Assembly (NCBI GenBank): GCA_942159475.1 | Contig: OW804096.1 | Location: forward strand, 133,910,941 to 133,974,940 | Length of the DNA stretch: 64,000 bases | Origin: Sthenelais limicola | Lineage: Eukaryota > Annelida > Polychaeta > Phyllodocida > Sigalionidae | Direction: 5' to 3' | Part shown: in pieces, positions 57,421-64,000 of the stretch | How the letters are laid out: every line of letters begins with the position of its first letter | How positions within the stretch are numbered: position 1 is the stretch's first letter | The notes under the pieces: model-generated | Told to the model about the DNA's origin: nothing | What the model saw: the letters and a program-made list of their open reading frames with translations, nothing else | Databases searched by the model: none | Translations under genes and position numbers: made by a program

Positions 57421-57672
57421 CTGCACCAGTCTATTACGGTCTATATGTTTCTGACATACAAGTATTTGGCAATATCTTTTTGGAAAATGCAAGGATCTTT
57501 TCACCAATCATGAATTTGTGTAAATGATCTATAAAAAATGGATGATGCTGGAGCACCATTTGCTGTATAATCCCAAGTCAAATCTTTTAGGCAAATTATG
57601 GGGGTGCAGAGGGGTCCCTGGGTTAGATATTAAGTACACAATCGTGGAATTTAGTACATGAATTTATTCGAC

Positions 57673-57862
57673 TAAAGGCTGGGTTCCACTGGCTGGCTAC
57701 TTCTCCCACTACTCCTCCCGTTTCTTTGCTCCCGTTACTTTTAGAAGCGGGAGCAAGTAGCGGGAGGTAGCCACTTCAAATCAAACATGTTTGATTTGAA
57801 GCGGCTACTTCCCGCTACTTCTAAAGTAGCGGGAAGTAGCCGGCCAGTGGAACCCAGCCTTA
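57673..57862. repeat. MITE K (GCTGGGTTCCACTG ends), copy 1
   Basis: AAGGCTGGGTTCCACTGG and CCAGTGGAACCCAGCCTT are inverted ends; the interior is made of AGCGGGAGTAGC-like repeats and AAATCAAACATGTTTGATTT at the centre. Other copies are at 59269-59495 and 60620-60836. Confidence 0.88.
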
Positions 57863-58630
57863 AGGCCACAAAAAACCTCAAAAATGAAAACATTCCTTGT
57901 GTAAATGATGTAATGGATGATGATGGTGTACCATTTGGTGTATAATCCCAAGGCAAATCTTGGGCATGCAGAAACATCTGAGTGTTGGGATTCTGATGTG
58001 CATCGCCATCAAAATGTTTCGATTGGAAAAGGTGTGCAGGATGGTCAAAGAATAGGAAACTTGAGATGCTTGCACTGTTTACGCGAGGTACATTGGCAGC
58101 AGGACCAATTCTGACCAACGCACGCTTCAACATGATCAAGTTTAATGCTAGCCTAATTCAGATTGTAGATACAGTATTAGCTCCGAGCCTTTATCATATG
58201 CTTGGCGGGATGGTATGGAAAGCCATAGGCTACAGCATTGGAAAGTCATACCACCCTCTGGGAGATATTTACATATCATATTTACCTCTGGAGAAACTTT
58301 ATGGACAAAAATAGGCCCATGTTTGCATCCTTATTTGCTGTATTTGAATAATTATTTTCGCGGAAAAAGACTTGTTATACATCGTATGTAATGATATAAT
58401 AATAATTATAATGATAAGCAGCTGTGAAATTACGAATTTATTGTGTATTCTAATAGAAAAATAGACCCAAAAATGAGTGAGGGGGACCGGAAGTGAGAAA
58501 CTTTTTGAAAAGTAAACAAAACAGTATGGTGAACAGAGTTGTCCGACTCTAATTTCCATTGAATTTTCACTATTTCTTCACCAAATTCATCGGGGGAGGT
58601 ATAATAGATACAAAATTGACTTCTGGCAGT
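57863..58630. other. Unique sequence with overlapping short ORFs
   Basis: Overlapping frames of 65-130 codons exist on both strands (58139-57741 minus, 58066-58314 plus). A 50-bp segment near 57537 is repeated at 57905. None matches a family I recognise and no splice pattern supports a gene. Confidence 0.35.
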
Positions 58631-58726
58631 GTAAGAGGTGGTTATCTCCCTTGGGCTACGCAATTTTGTCCCGTGCTACGCACCCTTACAAAATTGCTAC
58701 ACCTGCAGGAGATAACCACCTCTTAC
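58631..58726. repeat. Small palindrome GTAAGAGGTGGTTATCTCC
   Basis: GTAAGAGGTGGTTATCTCC and GGAGATAACCACCTCTTAC are exact inverted repeats around an imperfect inner pair (CAATTTTGT / ACAAAATTG), about 96 bp in total. Confidence 0.85.
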
Positions 58727-58797
58727 ATAGCCATCAGGCAATTTTGTCTATGGAGTAGCCTGTAGCCATCAATATTTGTCTTAATAGTACTGTATTA

Positions 58798-58915
58798 TAG
58801 GGGATTTGCATAGCCACCATCTTGAATCATGATTCGCATGGAAGTTCCCATCATTCCCATGATGCACTGTAACAGACATGTGCAGTGGCACATGCAAATC
58901 CCCTATTGACCTTCA
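58798..58915. repeat. Small MITE with TAGGGGATTTGCAT ends
   Basis: 118 bp bounded by TAGGGGATTTGCAT and ATGCAAATCCCCTA. Confidence 0.85.
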
Positions 58916-59040
58916 TGCTACTGGGTGTGGTCTGAGAGACCTTGTACTGATGATCATTTCCATTGTTGTCACTTTTGCATGAACTTATTGTTTTACCTTA
59001 TGAGGCCTCTAAGAGTGACATATACCCGTACAATCATTTA

Positions 59041-59221
59041 TGGGTCAGAATTTCTGAAAATGTACAATTCACCTTCACAAATCCTCTCAAATAACCCACA
59101 TTTAAGACAAAAATGAGCTTCAAAATGCAGTTTAACATAACAGAACTGATACTTTAAATCAATGCGATACCAAATATACTCAGATATACCTGGTATTTAT
59201 CATTTTTCAGCCTAATTTAAC
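59041..59221. repeat. MITE family G, partial copy
   Basis: Starts GGGTCAGAATTTCTGAAAAT and continues in inverse order relative to the other copies; the other end is missing. Confidence 0.7.
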
Positions 59222-59268
59222 CCTTATAGTGCAATGCCCGTTATGCTATGAGAGAGTTACAACGCCTC

Positions 59269-59495
59269 TAAAGCCTGGGTTCCACTGCCACGCTACTTCT
59301 CCCGCTACTACTCCCGTTTCTTTTTCCCCGCTATATTAGAAGTAATGGGAAGTAGTGGGAAGAAGCAGTTTCAAATCAAACATGTTTGAATTGAAGCGGC
59401 AACCTCCCGCTACTTTGTCCCGCTTCTAAAAGTAGCAGGACCAAAGAAGCGGGTCCAGTAGCGGGAGAAGTAGCGTGGCAGTGGAACCCAACCTT
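59269..59495. repeat. MITE K, copy 2
   Basis: AAGCCTGGGTTCCACTGCC and GGCAGTGGAACCCAACCTTA ends, with the same AGCGGGAG-rich interior. Confidence 0.85.
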
Positions 59496-59962
59496 AAGAG
59501 TGGCTTCATGCTTCAATTGATGACAAAAACTTCATACATTTGAATGACTTTTATTATATTTTATTTGTTAATGAGCAGTAATTCTAGTCTTAAGAAAACA
59601 AATTTATAGAAATGATAAATTAGAATCAGATGAAATTCTATTGAGAAGACGGTACAATTCTAAGTGATACACAAGGATGCTTTCCACACTGTGAAGTGTG
59701 CAGATATATAATGCTATACAATAAAGTGATCAGCAGTTCTCATTTCACTGAGCATCACTTATAGTACAAGTATGAATGATACATTGCATAGCATAACACA
59801 AATACAATAAGTAGGGCTATACACTCTCTAACATATAAAACGTTGTTAATATTGTATTAAAGTATAAAAAGATGGCTTTTTATAGTAACAAATTGCCTGG
59901 TTGGTTTGATCGTTTGTTTCCCCAAGGAAAAAATTACTTCAGTCACTATCAATAGTTCCATA

Positions 59963-60205
59963 TGGGTCAGATCTTCAGAAAATGTACAATTGGCAGCTCT
60001 ATACATTTAGAAAATTCTCCTAAATTAGGCTGAAAATTTAAGAATACTGGGTGGGTATATCTGAGTATATTTGGTATCGCATTGATTTAAAGTATCACTC
60101 CTGTCATGTTAAACTGCATTTTGTAACTCATTTTTGTCTTAAGTGTGGGTTATTTGAGAGGATTGGTGAAGGCCAATTGTATATTTTCTGAAAACCTGAC
60201 CCACA
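59963..60205. repeat. MITE family G, copy 3
   Basis: GGGTCAGATCTTCAGAAAAT to CTGAAAACCTGACCC. Confidence 0.83.
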
Positions 60206-60619
60206 TACATCACCGTTGAAGTAAATTTTAACATTGAATAATTCACGATGGAATAGTCTGTTATGCTCCTGAACTAATGAACTACGTGATCACAAGCGAG
60301 GATTTGAAAAATGTGATGTGTTGCAAAAAAATAAGACTAAAGTCTCAATAACAATTTTTGGTTATTTGCCATTTCCTATTTTTACACAATATTATACTAA
60401 AAAAGATCAGGTTCTTCTATATTTTATGTTATATGTTTACCTTTCCAAAATCGACAAAGACTTCTGTATATTTTCATATTTGAAAAAATAGTTATTTATA
60501 TTTCTGGATGCACCACCACTAGTAAAATAGTAAGAGATAATCCCTTAGGATGACCTTAGAAACACATAGATATATTTTCAGTACACAATCTTGAAATTTG
60601 CTACATGAATTTATTCGAC

Positions 60620-60836
60620 TAAAGACTGGGTTCCACTGCCCCGCTACTTCTCCCGCTACTACTCCCGTTTCTTTGCTCCCGCTACTTTAGAGGTAACGGG
60701 AAGTAGCTGTTTCAAATCAAACATGTTTGAATTGAAGCGGCTACTTCCCGCTACTTGCTCCCGCTTCTAAAAGTAGCGGGAGCAAAGAAACGGGAGTAGT
60801 AGCGGGTGAAGTAGCGTGGCAGTGGAACCGGGGCTC
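60620..60836. repeat. MITE K, copy 3
   Basis: ACTGGGTTCCACTGCC to GGCAGTGGAACC, with several AGCGGGAG and AAATCAAACATGTTTGA pieces inside. Confidence 0.85.
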
Positions 60837-61002
60837 AAGACCGCTAAACGCCTCAAAAATAAAAACAATCCTATAAAGAGTTTCTCGGGGAAAAACATTA
60901 ACTTGAAAAAAAACCCCATTAATTTGGAAATGTAATTTTTGCAACTTTACACTGTTTTTCTGTGACACATCACACATTCTGACGACTTCGCTCCTATAAG
61001 AC

Positions 61003-61088
61003 GCAGATAGGCCCCAGACAGATAGGCCCCAGACAGATAGGCCCCAGACAGATAGGCCCCAGATAGTGTTGCCCCAGACAGTGTGGCC
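61003..61088. repeat. 15-bp tandem repeat (CAGATAGGCCCCAGA)
   Basis: About five units, of which the last two are diverged. The minus-strand ORF across it (VWGLS repeated) is a product of the repeat. Confidence 0.9.
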
Positions 61089-61227
61089 AAACAATATATA
61101 CATTATACATGGTGTCTTTGGGGAACTGACAATGGTCTCACACCGGGATATCACTGCATGAAAGAACTAGGTAGAATGTATTGAATTGTGCTTGAATTTC
61201 TCGTCACGTTTCATCCCTGGCAGTATA

Positions 61228-61440
61228 TATGGGTCAGATTTTCGGAAAATGTACAATTAGCAACTCTACACATTTAGGAAATTCTCCTAAATTAGGCTGA
61301 AAAATGTAGAATCCCGGGAATATCTGAGTATATTTGGTATCGTATTGATTTAAAGTATCAGTTCTGTTATGTTAAACTGCATTTTGAAGCTCATTTCTGT
61401 CCTAAATTAATGTCCCATTTTCTGAAAATCTGACCCGTAT
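61228..61440. repeat. MITE family G, copy 4
   Basis: GGGTCAGATTTTCGGAAAAT to TCTGAAAATCTGACCC; a shorter interior than the other copies. Confidence 0.83.
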
Positions 61441-62199
61441 ACACTCTGTTCTTTTGAGGGCAATGGTTAAGCCTATGGGGTACCGCTCCCAGCAGGACTC
61501 AAACAAATTAAGGATTTGTCCTCCGTCAAATTAGAGGAATTGTCCAGGACTGGAAAGGCAGTCGACAATGATGGTCTTCCAGACTGCTCAGAACTCAAAT
61601 AAAATAAAGTATAGTTTCAATATTCATTAGACTTTGAGTTCATTGGTCTTAGTGCTAACCTCTATAGTTCTGTTGTTCGATGGTAATTTTTTTACTCATA
61701 TTTTAGATATACGCAGTCTTTCTTTTGAGCACATTTTTTCAGTTTATCTGTTATTTGGAATTAATATTTCCATATTGATTTCATTGCAGTATACGTCTTA
61801 GTACATCATACTTGGCTAGTCAGCTCATATGGTAGATCGTCCCCTAGTGCATGGGTGTGAGTCACTCCAGGGACCCGTTGCATAACAAATCCTTACCTAA
61901 TATTTCCCTTCTTTAGCTACCTTTCCCTGCTAAGCAGCTTATATATCTTATAAGGAACTTTTAGGCAAACAATTTGCTATACAGACTATAATAAATAATA
62001 TTCCTATGGTAGGGGCTATTCCATATCACGTTCATTCCATGTCCACTGTCATGAGGTGTCAATGAGAAGGGAAATACCCGAGTTTATGTCAATATTGACT
62101 GGTCTAACAATATCCTTCCCTATTTATCCCCTTGTACTGTCAGTAAACATTCATTCAAACGATGGTTGGTGTCCATCTTGCAATACATCTGTGCAGACA
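61441..62199. other. AT-rich intergenic DNA
   Basis: No coding or repeat signal recognised. Confidence 0.4.
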
Positions 62200-62453
62200 T
62201 GTGGGTCAGATCGTTAGAAAATGTACAATTGGCAGCTCTACACATTTAGGAAATTTTGCTAAATTAGGCTGAAAATGATGATTCCCGGGTATATCTAGCT
62301 GAGTATATTAACTTTGGTGTCGCGTTGATTTATAGTATAGATCTGTTTTGCTATGTTAAACTGCATTTTAAAGCTCATTTTCTGTCTTAAATATGGGCTA
62401 TTGAAGAGAATTAGTGAAGGCGAATTGTACATTTCCCGAAGATCTGACCCATG
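62200..62453. repeat. MITE family G, copy 5
   Basis: GGGTCAGATCGTTAGAAAAT to CGAAGATCTGACCC. Confidence 0.83.
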
Positions 62454-63906
62454 TGTGATGTGTCTTCGCATGTCTAAGAAAGACACAACTTGAGATAATG
62501 TGTGACCAGCCAAGCAGAAAGGGGACTCCAAGGCCAAATTTTGGGTTTATTATAGATTCTGAATCTGCATGTCCTCCTGAGTCAATAACCGAAAAAAATA
62601 GTTGAAAATGTCCAGAATCTGCCGAGATATGGGCTTTTTTTGTAAAGTTATGTCAGCTTTCAGTAGCTGATTCCAAATAGGTTAGGGGAGTGACTCATTT
62701 TCCTTAGAAAATGACAGGAATGTACAGAAGGGGAAATAAGCATTATAAAAGTGAAAGAAATTTGTTGATACTCCAACAATTATTGAAGTTACAGACTTTC
62801 AATGTTACCTCCCTCTCAGAATTACTAATATAAACATTTGAGTCAGTGACAGCATGAATATGATGTGACTCCCGCGGGAAGGTACCTTTCTGCTTGGCGG
62901 GTCACATGTATCAGGATTACCAGCATGTATTGTACGCTTTGATAGGATACCAATATTATACAGATAGGTCGAGTAGAAGTATTTTTACCGATCTCATTTT
63001 CTTTAAAAGTTTGGAAGTCTCTATAAAAAGAGATATTTGCCTACAGTTTGAAGAGGTCAGAAAACGAAGTACTTGGCTGTAGCACTGTGTTTAGTTAAGA
63101 CTCTTTTTAATTCATTTGATACAATTTGTTTAATTGATGAATAAGTAGATATATACATGTGCACAATGACAGATGTAAGAGATTCCTGGATAAATGAAGT
63201 CAGCTCGTTATTGTTATTAATTACTAATTATCAAATATTCTGGCACTTTATGATAGTAGAAATTTAAGCAATGCTATACCTAGCCATCAATTCCAATTTA
63301 ATCTGTAATTAGCATATATATGTTTTATGGTTTTTTTCTCTCTCAATTACTCATTGTTACCCCAAGCTGGGCGAATTGGAAAAACCCAGATAACTGGGAA
63401 ATGTTTCCCCAGTGGAAATAAAATCTTAATACAAAAAAAAACAAAAAAAAACAGCTCCAGTTCCCTGCCATATGGGAGTGCCTTCATAAGAACTCATCAC
63501 ATTTGCCCCTTCTTTTAGTTCCAGTTCCTGCCAGTATTTATCTGTTCATGGAATTCCAATGTTAAGGCATCAAAGATGGATTCATCCCTGTAAAGGGTGA
63601 ATTCCAAATAGTTTCAATCCCATCCAGAGGCATGATATTGTCCTGTTCTACATAATATTATGCTCAGATGAAGGAAAAAGGCAAGATTTTAGCAGATTGT
63701 ATGACAGTGTGTGCGCTTGATATTGTCTGAGCCAGTTATTGTTGTAGCAAACATGCTATGCTAAACATAACATAACTATATGATTTTGCTTATAAATACA
63801 CATGACAGTATTTGTTATATATTGATATAGATGTTGAGGCACTTGCCTATAATATATAATTATGAGTTATTGATAAACTTTGTACATATGTGTAATGTCC
63901 ATGTCC
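62454..63906. other. AT-rich intergenic DNA
   Basis: No gene recognised. ORFs of about 60 codons occur by chance. Confidence 0.4.
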
Positions 63907-64000
63907 GTAGGCATTACACAATGGTCATCTGATCCCCTGTAGGCATTACACAATGGTCATCAGATATAGATGTATAGATGTGTAGGCATTACACAATGGT
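63907..64000. repeat. Tandem repeat GTAGGCATTACACAATGGTC, cut by window end
   Basis: Three units of GTAGGCATTACACAATGGT at 63907, 63940 and about 63982, with 12-25 bp variable spacers; the array runs beyond the window. Confidence 0.88.

Noticed and set aside
57741..58314. Possible exon(s) on either strand near 57.7-58.3 kb
   Set aside because: Composition looks somewhat protein-like, but frames overlap on both strands, part is MITE K, and no family motif or splice pair was found.
60741..61154. Minus-strand ORF with repeated VWGLS
   Set aside because: It is produced by the 15-bp tandem repeat and a MITE end; there is no support for a gene.
63907..64000. CRISPR-like array
   Set aside because: Only three units with irregular short spacers in animal DNA; an ordinary tandem repeat.

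Overview
The window is animal nuclear DNA: AT-rich, with spliceosomal introns, and dominated by retrotransposons, miniature inverted-repeat elements (MITEs) and segmental duplications. Domain content (secreted farnesoic-acid-methyltransferase-like plus PAN genes, Tx1/L1-like LINEs, a Penelope-like element with hammerhead ribozymes) suggests a marine invertebrate such as a lophotrochozoan, but the sequence alone does not fix the species. No bacterial-type operon, rRNA, confident tRNA or CRISPR array was seen.

Layout. 1-5235: a decayed Tx1/L1-like LINE cut by the window edge, whose ORF1 carries a C-terminal NADAR (ADP-ribose/NAD-related glycosidase) domain; ORF2 (endonuclease, RT, CCHC knuckle) has one frameshift and five in-frame stops. 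5236-10984: AT-rich DNA with LINE fragments on both strands and MITEs. 10985-57420: a tandem segmental duplication of three full units (A, B, C) and a remnant of a fourth. Each full unit holds one minus-strand, four-exon gene (A 14736-31351, B 36511-41721, C 48140-52917) encoding a secreted protein of about 260 residues: signal peptide, Methyltransf_FA domain split over two exons, and a PAN/apple-like exon. All introns are phase 1 and all three copies look intact. B and C share insertions that A lacks, so they separated more recently.

Intron 1 of gene A has grown to about 13 kb. It contains a large inverted repeat (arms 19258-20660 and 29836-30870) enclosing a CR1/jockey-like LINE, which is itself split by a Penelope-like element (21972-26964, minus) flanked by a 10-bp target duplication. 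The Penelope element has two 234-bp direct repeats (pseudo-LTRs), each with a hammerhead ribozyme, a 768-residue RT plus GIY-YIG ORF, and, unusually, a TATA promoter and a two-zinc-finger ORF downstream of the RT.

Each duplicated unit also carries a fragment (34115-35060, 44147-45345, 54838-56414) of a second LINE family whose ORF1 again runs into the start of a NADAR domain. Two LINE lineages in one window therefore show the same ORF1-NADAR fusion, which is the strongest candidate for an under-described system. 57420-64000 is a MITE-rich region with tandem repeats and no convincing gene.
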